Source: Bacteroidales bacterium (lineage in GTDB: Bacteria > Bacteroidota > Bacteroidia > Bacteroidales > WCHB1-69). From it: DNA of 64,000 nucleotides. Below the pieces are notes generated by a model. It saw only the letters and a list, made by a program, of their open reading frames with translations. It was not told the origin of the DNA and searched no databases. This document shows, in pieces, positions 18,609-27,087 of the stretch (the stretch's first letter is position 1; every line of letters starts with the position of its first letter). Where the stretch lies: positions 1 through 64,000 of the forward strand of contig JAKSMC010000013.1 in NCBI GenBank assembly GCA_024400835.1, given 5' to 3'. Made by a program: the position numbers and the translations under genes.

Positions 18609-19079
18609 ATGAAAATAAAGTTGATTTGGATTGGCAAAACCGATGGCGATGTGTTCGATACCGCTATTCAGCAATATACGCAGAAGGTGAAATTCTATAC
18701 GGTTTACGAGCCTATCGCTATCCCTTACCTGAAAAATACGAAAGCCTTGTCGCAGGAGGAACAGAAGAAAAAGGAGGGCGAACTCATCCTCAAGAAAATC
18801 GAGCCTGGCGACTATGTCGTGCTGTTAGACGAACGCGGCAAGGAGTTTACCTCCAAGAAGTTCGCGCAGTTCATCCAGCAGCAGGCCAATAACGGACTGA
18901 AGGCTCTGGTCTTCGTAATCGGCGGCGCGTATGGATTCTCTGAAGCTGTCTATGCCCGCCAGAACGCTCAGATTGCCCTGTCGCAGCTGACCTTCCCGCA
19001 CATCATGACACGCCTCATCTTCGCCGAACAACTCTATCGGGCGTTCACGATCCTGCACGGCGAGCCGTATCATCACTGA
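18609..19079 (+). CDS. rlmH: 23S rRNA (pseudouridine1915-N3)-methyltransferase RlmH
   Basis: RlmH is a SPOUT-class methyltransferase that modifies pseudouridine 1915 in helix 69 of 23S rRNA, using S-adenosylmethionine. The 156-residue protein matches the usual length. It shows VVLLDERGKEFTSKKFAQF, FVIGGAYGFSEAVY (the SAM-binding knot) and the invariant C-terminal RAFTILHGEPYHH. The start is the ATG at 18609 (MKIKLIWIGKT); an in-frame upstream codon at 18588 overlaps the promoter box. Confidence 0.96.
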   Translation: MKIKLIWIGKTDGDVFDTAIQQYTQKVKFYTVYEPIAIPYLKNTKALSQEEQKKKEGELILKKIEPGDYVVLLDERGKEFTSKKFAQFIQQQANNGLKALVFVIGGAYGFSEAVYARQNAQIALSQLTFPHIMTRLIFAEQLYRAFTILHGEPYHH

Positions 19080-19080
19080 G

Positions 19081-19160
19081 AGTTTCAGGTTTCAAGTTTC
19101 AGATTTCAAGTTTCAAGGAACTCCCCAAAAGTCAATGTCAATAGTCAATGTCAAAGTAAA
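19081..19160. repeat. low-complexity spacer with short direct repeats
   Basis: The spacer between rlmH and the M20 gene is built from short repeats: TTTCAAGTTTCA-type copies in the first half and GTCAATGTCAATAGTCAATG in the second. Similar spacers occur elsewhere in the window (24470-24588, 51211-51244, 22580-22600). Confidence 0.7.
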
Positions 19161-20288
19161 ATGTTAAACTACTCATCCATCAGACATCAGCTCCATCAGT
19201 TGGCGGAGCCTTCCGGCGAGGAGAAACGCTCGCAGGCTTTTATTTTAGAAACGCTGCAGGCGTTGTGTCCCTCGGAAGTTCACACTTTCGACAACAGTCG
19301 CAACCTCCTCGCGGTATATGATTCCGGTCAGGATGGACCGACGCTGCTGTTCCGTGGCGACTTTGACGCGGTGCGCGTGCCGGAGACCATCGACGTTCCG
19401 TACGCGTCGCAAACGCCGGGCGTGTCGCACAAGTGCGGCCACGACGGTCACGCCACCATCTTGTTGGGACTCGCCGAGCAACTGCACCAACACCCGTTGT
19501 TGAAGGGCAAGGTGCTCCTCTTTTTCCAAGCCGGTGAGGAGACTGGCGAGGGGGCCGGACAATTGCTCGAAACGGGCATTTTGGAACAGTATCGTCCCGA
19601 CAAGGTCTATGCCTTGCACAACATTCCGGGCGAGGCGTTGGGCACGGTCATCTGCAAAGAGCAGAGTTTTACCTGCTCGGTCGTCAGCTGCGACATCGCA
19701 CTGCACGGCCACACGTCGCACGCTTCCGAGCCGTTGAAGGCAGTCTCGCCCTATCCCGCCGCACGTGCCATCGCCGACCAGCTGCTGGCGATGAACCAAT
19801 ATGATATGCTCCGCGACGATTTCCGCTTGCTGACCTTGGTGGAGTTCCGCGTGGGCGAGCAGGCTTACGGCGTCACGGCCGGACACGGTGTCTTGCGCTT
19901 CACGCTGCGCGCCAAGGACGACGCGCTGCTGCAAGCCACCAAGCAGGCGCTCATCCAGCTGGTAGATGACGTGGTCTCGCAAACCGACGGCCTAACCAGC
20001 GAAATAGTATGGAAAGAGTATTTCGCCGCTTCCAAAAACCAACCCGAAGCGGTGGCGCAGATTCAAAAGGCTGCTGAAATGTGCGGATTGCCATACGTCA
20101 ACAAGGAGGTTCCCTTTTCCTGGGGCGAGGACTTCGGATTGCTCACCCAGCATTACAACGGCGCGCTTTTCGGCCTGGGGTCAGGGACAGAACAGCCCTC
20201 GCTGCACCATCAACTATTTGATTTTCCGGACTATCTGGTGAATGTGGGTGTAAAAGTTTTTTTCTCTATCATCGAACAGAATAAATAG
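19161..20288 (+). CDS. M20-family amidohydrolase / metallopeptidase
   Basis: The 375-residue enzyme is an M20 amidohydrolase of the hippurate/N-acyl amino acid hydrolase type, expected to bind two metal ions and cleave an N-acyl or peptide bond. Metal-site motifs are RGDFDAV, SHKCGHDGHATILLG and FFQAGEETGEGA, with ALHNIPG and the C-terminal LHHQLFDFPD. The dimerisation segment (HGHTSHASEP) is also present. No signal peptide is seen, so it is cytoplasmic. The substrate cannot be told from sequence. Confidence 0.9.
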   Translation: MLNYSSIRHQLHQLAEPSGEEKRSQAFILETLQALCPSEVHTFDNSRNLLAVYDSGQDGPTLLFRGDFDAVRVPETIDVPYASQTPGVSHKCGHDGHATILLGLAEQLHQHPLLKGKVLLFFQAGEETGEGAGQLLETGILEQYRPDKVYALHNIPGEALGTVICKEQSFTCSVVSCDIALHGHTSHASEPLKAVSPYPAARAIADQLLAMNQYDMLRDDFRLLTLVEFRVGEQAYGVTAGHGVLRFTLRAKDDALLQATKQALIQLVDDVVSQTDGLTSEIVWKEYFAASKNQPEAVAQIQKAAEMCGLPYVNKEVPFSWGEDFGLLTQHYNGALFGLGSGTEQPSLHHQLFDFPDYLVNVGVKVFFSIIEQNK

Positions 20289-20315
20289 CGGTTTTCTTCG
20301 TTAAGCACCCGTGTT

Positions 20316-21434
20316 ATGAAAAAAAGAGCTATTGTTTCGGTTATTAACGATTTGGTCACGGACCAACGTGTGAACAAGAATTGTCTGACTTTGCAAAAGG
20401 CCGGCTATGACGTGCTGCTGGTTGGCCGTCGGCAACGCAAGAGTCCTCCTATGGACGACCGTCCGTACAGTTCACACCGTATGAAACTGCTTTTCGAAAA
20501 AGGTCCCTTCTTCTATGCCGAATACAACATACGCCTCTTCCTGTTTTTGCTCTTTCATAAGGCAGACGTGCTGTTTTCCAATGACTTGGATACCATTCTG
20601 CCGTGCTATTTTGTTTCTCGACTGAAGCGCAGCAAGGTGATTTTCGACAGTCACGAATATTTTACCGAAACCCCGGAATTGGTCAACCGCCCACGTGTGC
20701 AGAAGGTGTGGAAGCGCATTGAGGAATTTGCGGTTCCTCGGTTGGGAAAGCTGATTACGGTTAATGAGTCCATCGCGGACCTTTTCCGTGAAAAATACAA
20801 GGCCGAGGTCCACGTGGTGCGGAATATTCCGATGCGTCGGGCGCTGCCGCCGAAGGGCGACGAAGTCGCGTTGGGACTGCCTACTGACAAACATCTGCTG
20901 GTGCTTCAGGGCTCGGGCATCAACGTGCAGCGTGGCGCTGAGGAACTGGTGGAAGCTATGCAGTTCCTGCCCGACTGCTACCTGATGATTATCGGCGGTG
21001 GCGATGTCTTGGATATTCTAAAGGATATGGTGCGCAAATTGGACATCGCAGACCGTGTTCAGTTTCTGCCGCGTATGCCCTATGCCAAGATGATGGCCTA
21101 TACGCAATTGGCGGAAATCGGTTTTACGCTGGACAAGGATACGAATTTGAACTACCGATACAGCTTGCCTAACAAACTTTTCGATTTCATTCAGGCCGGT
21201 GTGCCCATTGTGGCTTCCCATTTGGTGGAAATTGAAAAAATTATTCGTCAATACGATATTGGAACGTTTATTGAAGACCATAATCCTCAAACCATTGCGG
21301 ATACAGTAAGAAAGTCTTTGGACGACGAGGATAGGCGCGCTGTCTGGGCACAGCACCTGCCCGTGACCGCTCAAGAACTGTGCTGGGAAAACGAGGAACT
21401 TGTCTTGCTGAATGTGATAAGAAGTTATGAATGA
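20316..21434 (+). CDS. GT4-type glycosyltransferase
   Basis: The 372-residue protein is a GT-B fold glycosyltransferase. The N-terminal domain opens with SVINDLVTDQRVNKNCLTLQ and contains VIFDSHEYFTETPEL. The C-terminal domain has LLVLQGSGINVQRGAEELVEAM and the nucleotide-sugar region SLPNKLFDFIQAGVPIVAS. The sugar and acceptor are unknown; a surface glycan or lipopolysaccharide is the likely target. Its end overlaps the next glycosyltransferase start by eight bases, so the two are translationally coupled. Confidence 0.88.
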   Translation: MKKRAIVSVINDLVTDQRVNKNCLTLQKAGYDVLLVGRRQRKSPPMDDRPYSSHRMKLLFEKGPFFYAEYNIRLFLFLLFHKADVLFSNDLDTILPCYFVSRLKRSKVIFDSHEYFTETPELVNRPRVQKVWKRIEEFAVPRLGKLITVNESIADLFREKYKAEVHVVRNIPMRRALPPKGDEVALGLPTDKHLLVLQGSGINVQRGAEELVEAMQFLPDCYLMIIGGGDVLDILKDMVRKLDIADRVQFLPRMPYAKMMAYTQLAEIGFTLDKDTNLNYRYSLPNKLFDFIQAGVPIVASHLVEIEKIIRQYDIGTFIEDHNPQTIADTVRKSLDDEDRRAVWAQHLPVTAQELCWENEELVLLNVIRSYE

Positions 21435-22542
21435 GCAACATCTACATATTGTCTCGTTAGATATTCCTTGGCCCGCCAATTATGGCGGTGTCATTGACAT
21501 TTACTATAAGGCCAAGGCATTGGCGGAAGCGGGCGTGAAAGTCCATCTTCACTGTTTTGAATACGGTCGGGCCCATACAGACCAATTGGATTTCTGCGAG
21601 GAAGTTCTTTATTATAAAAGAGATACATCATTCAAGAGACATTTGAGTTTCTGGCCCTATGTGGTGGCTTCACGTAAGTGCGAGGATCTGGTGAGGAATC
21701 TATTGAAAGACGATTATCCCATCCTTTGTGAAGGCTTGCACACAACAGCTGTTTTGTCTGACAAACGATTGGCCAATAGAAAGATATATGTTCGTGCGCA
21801 CAATGTCGAACATGACTATTATCAGATGCTTGGCTTTACTGAGCCGGTGTTGTGGAAGAAAGCCTATTACTTAATGGAGTCTGCAAAGTTGCGCAACTAC
21901 GAGTCCGTGTTGGAGTGCGCTGAGGCCATCTTTGCTATTTCCAAGAAGGATGCCGAATATTTTTCCGGCAGATTTGAAAATGTTTTGTTGGCTCCGGCCT
22001 TCAGCGGTGCCAGCGCAGTGACGACGCGCCCCGGCAAGGGTGGCTATATTCTTTATCACGGAAATCTGTCTGTGCGTGAGAACATTGATGCTGCTGACTG
22101 GCTGATTAGGAATGTCTTTTCCAAAATAGATGTGCCCTGCGTGATTGCAGGCCTGAACCCGGCACCGGAAATTGTTGAAATGGTGAAGAAGTTTGACAAT
22201 ATCACTTTACGCGCCAATCTCACGGATGATGAAATGATGGAAATGTTGGCCAACGCCCATATCAATGTTATGATCACGCACCAACCTACAGGGCTGAAAC
22301 TGAAACTGCTCAATGCTTTGAGCCAGGGTCGTTTTTGCTTGGTTAATCAGGATATGCTGGCAGGAACGGCACTTCACTCTGTTTGCGAAATCGCTGACGA
22401 CGGACCTGCCATGGTGTCCAAAATCAATCAATTGATGCAGCAGGAATTTTCAGCAGATGAGGTCAATCGTCGGCAAAGCGTTCTGTCAAAACTCTATGAC
22501 AACAAGTCTAATGCCCAAAATATTCTCAAAGAGATATTCTGA
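21427..22542 (+). CDS. glycosyltransferase
   Basis: The 371-residue protein looks like a GT-B fold enzyme. It has the N-terminal IPWPANYGGVIDIYYKAKAL loop, VRAHNVEHDYY, a linker ILYHGNLSVRENIDAADWL, and a C-terminal region (TGLKLKLLNALSQGRFCLVN) at the donor-binding position. It is translationally coupled to the upstream glycosyltransferase and probably works in the same glycan pathway. No membrane segments are seen. Its specificity is unknown. Confidence 0.85.
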   Translation: MNEQHLHIVSLDIPWPANYGGVIDIYYKAKALAEAGVKVHLHCFEYGRAHTDQLDFCEEVLYYKRDTSFKRHLSFWPYVVASRKCEDLVRNLLKDDYPILCEGLHTTAVLSDKRLANRKIYVRAHNVEHDYYQMLGFTEPVLWKKAYYLMESAKLRNYESVLECAEAIFAISKKDAEYFSGRFENVLLAPAFSGASAVTTRPGKGGYILYHGNLSVRENIDAADWLIRNVFSKIDVPCVIAGLNPAPEIVEMVKKFDNITLRANLTDDEMMEMLANAHINVMITHQPTGLKLKLLNALSQGRFCLVNQDMLAGTALHSVCEIADDGPAMVSKINQLMQQEFSADEVNRRQSVLSKLYDNKSNAQNILKEIF

Positions 22543-22601
22543 TGACAATAGCACCAAAGAGTTCATAGTATCTCCCCCAATCTCTTCATCTCTTCATCAA
22601 T

Positions 22602-23366
22602 CTAAAGAGCTCGGAACACATCGCATCCATTGGCTCTCAGAACCTCCTGCGCTTCCTGGTTCTGCATAATGCTACCTCCGAAGATGTTGAAATCAAACAA
22701 ATAAGGATTATCGAACCAACGGTTGATGTCCATCTCTATTTGTAACTTTGAAAGGCAGTTGCCTGTTACCGAAAAGTTGTTGAGTGGCAGGGTGACGGAG
22801 AAGGAGTTGTCGATAAATCCTGTTGTTTCCCCTTGTTCGTCGCGTTGTTGTCCGATACCGGTATGCAGGTTGAAGGGTTTTCTCGTCCCATTTTCGTCAA
22901 TCCACCAGCCGTTGATTTTCATATAGTGGTAGCCGCCGCCGAGGTTGGCGGGCCAGCTCATGGCGTTTTCCGGGGCATCGGTATAAAAATAGCTGTGGTT
23001 CAGTTCCGGGGCGAGCCCGAATGTGAAGGTGATGGTCTTGTACTCTCCTTCAGGGATTTCGTCGGTGGGAAGCCACGAAAGTGTTGTCGCGATGTCGGCA
23101 TCTACGTAGTGCGCTCCGTGGTCTGAACTAATGAGCGTTTGCGTGCCGTCAGTGCGTGTTAGGATGATGTTGGAGACGAAATACTGCGCTTCGGTTACCT
23201 CGTAGCGGTTGCCCGCTGCATTGACGTAACAGCAGGAGTTTTGAACCAGGGGAGCACCGTCTACGGCAAAAGAAAAGTCCACCTGTATGCTGCCTGCCGG
23301 CTTGTGGCAGGAGACAAAAAGCAGGGGAACCCATATCAGCAGGGAAAGAATCTTCCTACCACTCAT
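22602..23366 (-). CDS. MbnP-family lipoprotein
   Basis: The 254-residue protein begins with a lipoprotein signal (LLIWVPLLFVSCHKPAG, Cys near residue 20). The mature part shows MbnP-domain features: VDFSFAVDGAPL, VTEAQYFVSNI, GEYKTITFTFGLAPELN and GGYHYMKINGWW. MbnP proteins are periplasmic or outer-membrane proteins linked to copper handling in methanobactin producers, but Bacteroidota carry them in other contexts, so copper binding is only a possibility. Its start overlaps the end of the DUF4468 gene by 11 bases in a folA-DUF4468-MbnP operon. Confidence 0.82.
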   Translation of the reverse strand: MSGRKILSLLIWVPLLFVSCHKPAGSIQVDFSFAVDGAPLVQNSCCYVNAAGNRYEVTEAQYFVSNIILTRTDGTQTLISSDHGAHYVDADIATTLSWLPTDEIPEGEYKTITFTFGLAPELNHSYFYTDAPENAMSWPANLGGGYHYMKINGWWIDENGTRKPFNLHTGIGQQRDEQGETTGFIDNSFSVTLPLNNFSVTGNCLSKLQIEMDINRWFDNPYLFDFNIFGGSIMQNQEAQEVLRANGCDVFRAL

Positions 23367-23913
23367 CTTCGAAGACTTCTGCAGGCAACATGCCTTCTTC
23401 CAATGAGTTGATCAGTTCCTTGACTTGTTCGTCAATTTGGTTGAGCCATTCGTATTGGGATGGAGACCAGTAGGGGCTGTCGGTTTTGAACCAGTTTTCA
23501 ATAGGAGCAGCGGACTGAGCGCGCTCATTGAAATTCGTGATGGTGTAACGGTAACGGCCGTCGCGGCACTCCAATTTGAAATTGTAGTAAACCACGTTCT
23601 TCGGCATCATTGTGCCGTCTTTCTGTTTGGAGAAAATACGTACCGTAGATCTCATTTCGATGACACCCTTTTCGGCATCGGCATTTTTGATGACTTCGTT
23701 CGTGTTCTTGTAGTATTTCTTAGCCCATTCCATAGCTCTGTCGAAAAGAACTTTCGGCGTGGCACCATCCTGCTTCACCACGTCCTGGTAAGTTACCAAC
23801 TGGGTGCGTTCGTCAATGGGAAGGTCCGGAACCGGCAATTTGGAATTAGGCTTTTGGGCGTTGGCACATAAGGCGATGGCCAATACAAAAAGGGACAAAA
23901 CTATTTTTTTCAT
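23356..23913 (-). CDS. exported DUF4468-domain protein
   Basis: The 185-residue protein has a signal peptide (MKKIVLSLFVLAIALCANA) and a DUF4468-type domain, recognised by the pattern KVLFDRAMEWAKKYYKN, GVIEMRSTVRI and a later YRYTITNF strand. This domain has a TBP-like fold and occurs in many Bacteroidota exported proteins. Function is unknown. It follows folA by eight bases and overlaps the MbnP gene. Confidence 0.8.
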   Translation of the reverse strand: MKKIVLSLFVLAIALCANAQKPNSKLPVPDLPIDERTQLVTYQDVVKQDGATPKVLFDRAMEWAKKYYKNTNEVIKNADAEKGVIEMRSTVRIFSKQKDGTMMPKNVVYYNFKLECRDGRYRYTITNFNERAQSAAPIENWFKTDSPYWSPSQYEWLNQIDEQVKELINSLEEGMLPAEVFEDEW

Positions 23914-23921
23914 AGGAATGG

Positions 23922-24410
23922 TTATTTTCTGATTAATGTTTGGAAATAAAGATCGTATGCGTTTTTCTCATCTTTGGGAACAAAAACGTCGTTTGCTAAC
24001 GTCCATTCCTCCTCTTTTATTGTGGGGAAAAAGACATCGGCTGTAAATTCTGATTGGATGCGGGTGAGGTAGAGTTTGCCGGCATAGGGCAGAAACAGTC
24101 TGTACATCGTAGCACCGCCCAGAATGAAGGCCTCTTCTTCGCCTTCGATGAGTTTCAGCGCGTCGTCAATGCTGTGGACGGTTTCGCAGTCCGGAAATTC
24201 CACGGGATCGAGGGTGATAACGATGTTGCGACGGTTCGGCAGGGGCTTTTTGGGAAGTGATTCCCACGTGCGGTCACCCATGATGACCGTATGTCCGGAG
24301 GTGATTTCCTTGAAATGTTTGAGGTCTACCGGAAGGTGGCAGAGCAACTGGTTCTTATAGCCGAGTTCGAGGTTGAGACCTACGGCGGCAATCATGCTGA
24401 GGTTATTCAT
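23922..24410 (-). CDS. folA: dihydrofolate reductase
   Basis: DHFR reduces dihydrofolate to tetrahydrofolate with NADPH. The 162-residue protein shows MIAAVGLNLELGYKNQLLCHLPVDLKHFK (the substrate region with the Leu-Pro loop and acidic Asp), VIMGDRTWESLP and NIVITL, then AFILGGATMYRLFLPYA. I start at the ATG at 24410. An upstream in-frame ATG at 24434 lies inside the -7 box at 24432-24439. It heads an operon with the DUF4468 and MbnP genes. Confidence 0.94.
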   Translation of the reverse strand: MNNLSMIAAVGLNLELGYKNQLLCHLPVDLKHFKEITSGHTVIMGDRTWESLPKKPLPNRRNIVITLDPVEFPDCETVHSIDDALKLIEGEEEAFILGGATMYRLFLPYAGKLYLTRIQSEFTADVFFPTIKEEEWTLANDVFVPKDEKNAYDLYFQTLIRK

Positions 24411-24431
24411 AGGTGTTGGTTTTTGAGGCGG

Positions 24432-24439
24432 CAAACATA
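24432..24439 (-). promoter_or_regulatory. -7 box of the folA operon
   Basis: The minus strand reads TATGTTTG, 22 bases before the chosen folA start. Confidence 0.55.
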
Positions 24440-24469
24440 CATAAATTTTCGCTCAAACGGGCGGAGAAA

Positions 24470-24588
24470 TTTACATTGACTGTTGACGTTGACATCGACT
24501 GTGTTTGCTGATGACTTTTAACACACGATTATTTTTAAACGTTAAACCTTAAACCTTAAACTTTGACATTGACCATTGACTTTGACTG
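24470..24588. repeat. low-complexity spacer with heptamer repeats
   Basis: The spacer between folA and smpB contains TTGAC-type repeats (24476-24500), then about three tandem copies of the heptamer CCTTAAA (24541-24562), then further TTGAC/TTTGAC copies. The heptamers resemble telomere-like simple repeats and match a shorter tract at 9112-9128 before sufC. Confidence 0.7.
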
Positions 24589-24622
24589 CAAATATCCTAT
24601 GCTGAAATCAGATTAAAAATGC

Positions 24623-24630
24623 TATTTTTG
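24623..24630 (+). promoter_or_regulatory. -7 box of the smpB promoter
   Basis: TATTTTTG lies 18 bases before the smpB start codon. Confidence 0.6.
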
Positions 24631-24647
24631 CAGCCTATTACTGAACG

Positions 24648-25106
24648 ATGGCAAAAAACACTACGAACACACAGATTGCGATTAAGAACAGGAAGGCTGA
24701 CTACCAGTACTACCTGCTCACTTCATATACGGCCGGTATCGTGCTGACGGGTACGGAAATAAAATCCATCCGTTCGGGCAAGGCCAATATCACAGATGCT
24801 TATTGCTCCTTTATCAATAACGAACTGTGGGTGCACAACATGCACATCAGCGAGTACGCGGCCGGCAGTTACAACAACCACATGCCCAAGCGCGACCGCA
24901 AGTTGTTGCTTAACAAAAAGGAAATCAAGAAACTGCTCAGCAAATTGAACGAGCGCGGCTTCACCGTCGTGCCGACCTTGCTTTGGATAAACGAAAACGG
25001 CTATGCGAAGTTGGACATTTCCTTAGCCAAGGGCAAGAAACTTTATGACAAACGCGAAAGCATCAAGGAAAAAGATGAGCGTCGCAGAAAAATGCAGGAG
25101 GATTAA
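24648..25106 (+). CDS. smpB: SsrA-binding protein SmpB
   Basis: SmpB binds tmRNA and delivers it to stalled ribosomes for trans-translation. The 152-residue protein has the conserved start [25 protein letters not shown] (written in part), [18 protein letters not shown], and a C-terminal basic tail ([21 protein letters not shown]) that mimics the anticodon arm. The tmRNA gene is not in the window. The MerR-type regulator starts two bases after its stop. Confidence 0.96.
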   Translation: MAKNTTNTQIAIKNRKADYQYYLLTSYTAGIVLTGTEIKSIRSGKANITDAYCSFINNELWVHNMHISEYAAGSYNNHMPKRDRKLLLNKKEIKKLLSKLNERGFTVVPTLLWINENGYAKLDISLAKGKKLYDKRESIKEKDERRRKMQED

Positions 25107-25108
25107 TT

Positions 25109-25477
25109 ATGGAAATTGATGATGAAAACAGCCTTCCGCTGCCGGAATCCTTTGACGACAAGGACAAGCTTTATTACAGCATAGGGGAGACATCGAAGAT
25201 GTTCGATCTTCCCATATCCACGCTGCGTTATTGGGAAAACGAGTTCGACATGCTCAAGCCCCGCAAGAACAAAAAAGGCGACCGTTTCTTTTCCAAGAAC
25301 GACATTTCCATTATCCGAACCATTCACTACCTCACCAAGGTCAAAGGCTATACGCTAAAAGGCGCCAAGGATGCGCTCAAAGGCAATATGGTGCAGGAGG
25401 CTGACAATGCGGCCATTATTGAATCACTGACGAAAATCAAAGAGATGCTGCTCCAAATCAAGAAGGAACTGGATTAG
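25109..25477 (+). CDS. MerR-family transcriptional regulator
   Basis: The 122-residue protein carries a MerR-type winged helix: YYSIGETSKMFDLPISTLRYWENEF (in part) at residues about 21-46, then FSKNDISIIRTIHYLTKVKGYTLKGA. The C terminus is short, with no cysteine or ligand domain, so the effector is unknown. It is co-transcribed with smpB and followed by a strong terminator. Short MerR proteins of this layout are common single-copy genes in Bacteroidota. Confidence 0.88.
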   Translation: MEIDDENSLPLPESFDDKDKLYYSIGETSKMFDLPISTLRYWENEFDMLKPRKNKKGDRFFSKNDISIIRTIHYLTKVKGYTLKGAKDALKGNMVQEADNAAIIESLTKIKEMLLQIKKELD

Positions 25478-25496
25478 TTTGGAGTTGATTTAGGAT

Positions 25497-25536
25497 AAAA
25501 AAAGGCTGCTATGTGTGAGCATGGCAGCCTTTTTTA
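25497..25536 (+). terminator. smpB-merR terminator
   Basis: A long hairpin is formed by AGGCTGCTATG and CATGGCAGCCT (one T-G pair) with loop TGTGAG, flanked by A-rich and T-rich arms. It may act in both directions, ending rdgB on the opposite strand as well. Confidence 0.85.
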
Positions 25537-25552
25537 TGTGTTTGGAAAACGA

Positions 25553-26131
25553 TTACTGAACAGAGTTAAGGAATTCCACCAATTTGGCCATGGCTTTTCC
25601 TCGGTGGCTGATTTTGTTTTTGACATCCATGCCTAATTCGGCAAAAGATTGTTCGTAGCCGTCGGGAATGAAAATGGGGTCGTAGCCGAAGCCGCCATCG
25701 CCGTGTGGCTCTTCCGCGATGTGGCCGTCCACGCGTCCTTCGAAATAGTAGGTTTCGCCATTGAGAATGAGGGCGATAACAGTTTTGAAGCAAGCTTTGC
25801 GGTTGGTTTTGCCCTTCATTTCGGCCAATGCCTTGTTTACGTTGTCAGCGTAGGTGCAGTGCTCTCCGGCGAAGCGCGCGGAATAGACGCCGGGTCTGCC
25901 ATCGAGGGCTTCGATTTCGAGGCCTGTGTCGTCGGCAAAGCAGTTGGCGTGGTACTTCTCGGCAACGTACTGGGCTTTCTGCAGGGCATTGCCTTGCAGG
26001 GTGTCCGATGTCTCGGGAATCTCCTCCGTCTGTCCTATCTCGCGGAGGTTCTTCAAATGCCAGTTGGGGCCTACGATGTTGCGGGCTTCAATGGTCTTGT
26101 GTTCGTTATGGGTGGCGAAAATAATGTCCAT
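25553..26131 (-). CDS. rdgB: XTP/dITP pyrophosphatase (RdgB/HAM1)
   Basis: The enzyme hydrolyses non-canonical purine nucleoside triphosphates such as XTP and dITP, cleansing the nucleotide pool. The 192-residue protein has MDIIFATHNEHKTIEARNI, CFADDTGLEIEALDGRPGVYS (in part), the catalytic region, GGFGYDPIFIP and SHRGKAMAKL. The start at 26131 gives the standard N terminus; an upstream in-frame ATG adds nine unrelated residues. It lies downstream of yceD-rpmF on the same strand. Confidence 0.94.
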   Translation of the reverse strand: MDIIFATHNEHKTIEARNIVGPNWHLKNLREIGQTEEIPETSDTLQGNALQKAQYVAEKYHANCFADDTGLEIEALDGRPGVYSARFAGEHCTYADNVNKALAEMKGKTNRKACFKTVIALILNGETYYFEGRVDGHIAEEPHGDGGFGYDPIFIPDGYEQSFAELGMDVKNKISHRGKAMAKLVEFLNSVQ

Positions 26132-26207
26132 ATTGCAATAAACAGAAAAAGATGGCATAATCGCTTATGTCATCTAACCTAAAATATTATTGAATCAAAG
26201 TTATTGA

Positions 26208-26396
26208 TTACTGAGCAGCGCCGCTCACTTCAATAGCTTGTTTTCCTCTATAGTAACCACATTCCGGGCATACACGGTGGGTGAGGATGGGAGCGCCACA
26301 ATGGCTGCATGTTGTCAGTTGAGGAGCAGTGATGAAATCGTGAGCTCTTCTCTTATCTCTTCTCATTGCTGAGTGTCTTCTTTTTGGATTAGGCAT
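26208..26396 (-). CDS. rpmF: 50S ribosomal protein L32
   Basis: The 62-residue protein is L32, recognised by MPNPKRRHSAMRRDKRRAHD and the four-cysteine zinc ribbon CSHCGAPILTHRVCPECGYYRG. The zinc-binding cysteines are all present, so this is the zinc-bound (C+) form. It follows yceD by 22 bases, the standard order in bacteria. Confidence 0.97.
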   Translation of the reverse strand: MPNPKRRHSAMRRDKRRAHDFITAPQLTTCSHCGAPILTHRVCPECGYYRGKQAIEVSGAAQ

Positions 26397-26418
26397 AATA
26401 TATAAATTTTATCAGTTA

Positions 26419-26973
26419 TTAATCAAATTTCAAATTCTTTAACGCGTCCCAACGGGGATCTGTTTCTTTTTCCTTTTCTTCTTCTTTTTGCGAAAGTTCC
26501 TCCAACTTCTTCAGCACTTCGGGGTCGCATGTGGAGTTGCCGTTTTCGTCATCTTCGTGGATCACGCTGATAGGCATTGCCAAGAAGATGGATTCGTACA
26601 CGAATTGGAAGATATCCAATTCGTAGGTGTTCTCGTCCATCACCCAGATGTCGTCATCGTCATCGTTTTCGCCCTCTTCCACGGTAGGAACGAGTTTTAC
26701 GATGAGGCGCTCGTCAATGTCCATGGGTAAGGTCACTGGGAGCAGACAACGGTCGCAAGGAGCAACTACATAACCCTCGAAATGGCATCGAACATCCACC
26801 AATTTCTCAGTTTTTGACATCTCAACCTGCAATTTCAAATCACCGTCTTCGATGTTGGAAATTTTCGCTAATTCAAAGAACTCTTTTTTGCAACTTATTG
26901 AAAAACTATAAGTTCCGTCTTCTACTCCTGCCAATCGGAGCTTGAAATCATCTCTTATTTGCTTCTCATTCAT
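26419..26973 (-). CDS. YceD/DUF177 family protein
   Basis: YceD-family proteins almost always lie next to rpmF and are implicated in 23S rRNA accumulation or ribosome assembly. The 184-residue protein shows the DUF177 pattern, with CHFEGYVVAPCDRCLLPV (CxxC) in the middle and DIDERLIVKL. The C-terminal tail is strongly acidic and then charged (LSQKEEEKEKETDPRWDALK). A TATATTTG -7 box lies 20 bases before the start. Confidence 0.88.
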   Translation of the reverse strand: MNEKQIRDDFKLRLAGVEDGTYSFSISCKKEFFELAKISNIEDGDLKLQVEMSKTEKLVDVRCHFEGYVVAPCDRCLLPVTLPMDIDERLIVKLVPTVEEGENDDDDDIWVMDENTYELDIFQFVYESIFLAMPISVIHEDDENGNSTCDPEVLKKLEELSQKEEEKEKETDPRWDALKNLKFD

Positions 26974-26992
26974 CGCTTTTAATTAAGGGGTG

Positions 26993-27000
26993 CAAATATA
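26993..27000 (-). promoter_or_regulatory. -7 box of the yceD-rpmF promoter
   Basis: The minus strand reads TATATTTG, 20 bases upstream of the yceD start codon. Confidence 0.55.
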
Positions 27001-27087
27001 CACTTTTTTCAATATCATTATGTATATGGATTTTTGCTCTCTTTTTTTATCAATTTTGTTTTCCTTTTCGCAACGAAACAGGTAGGC

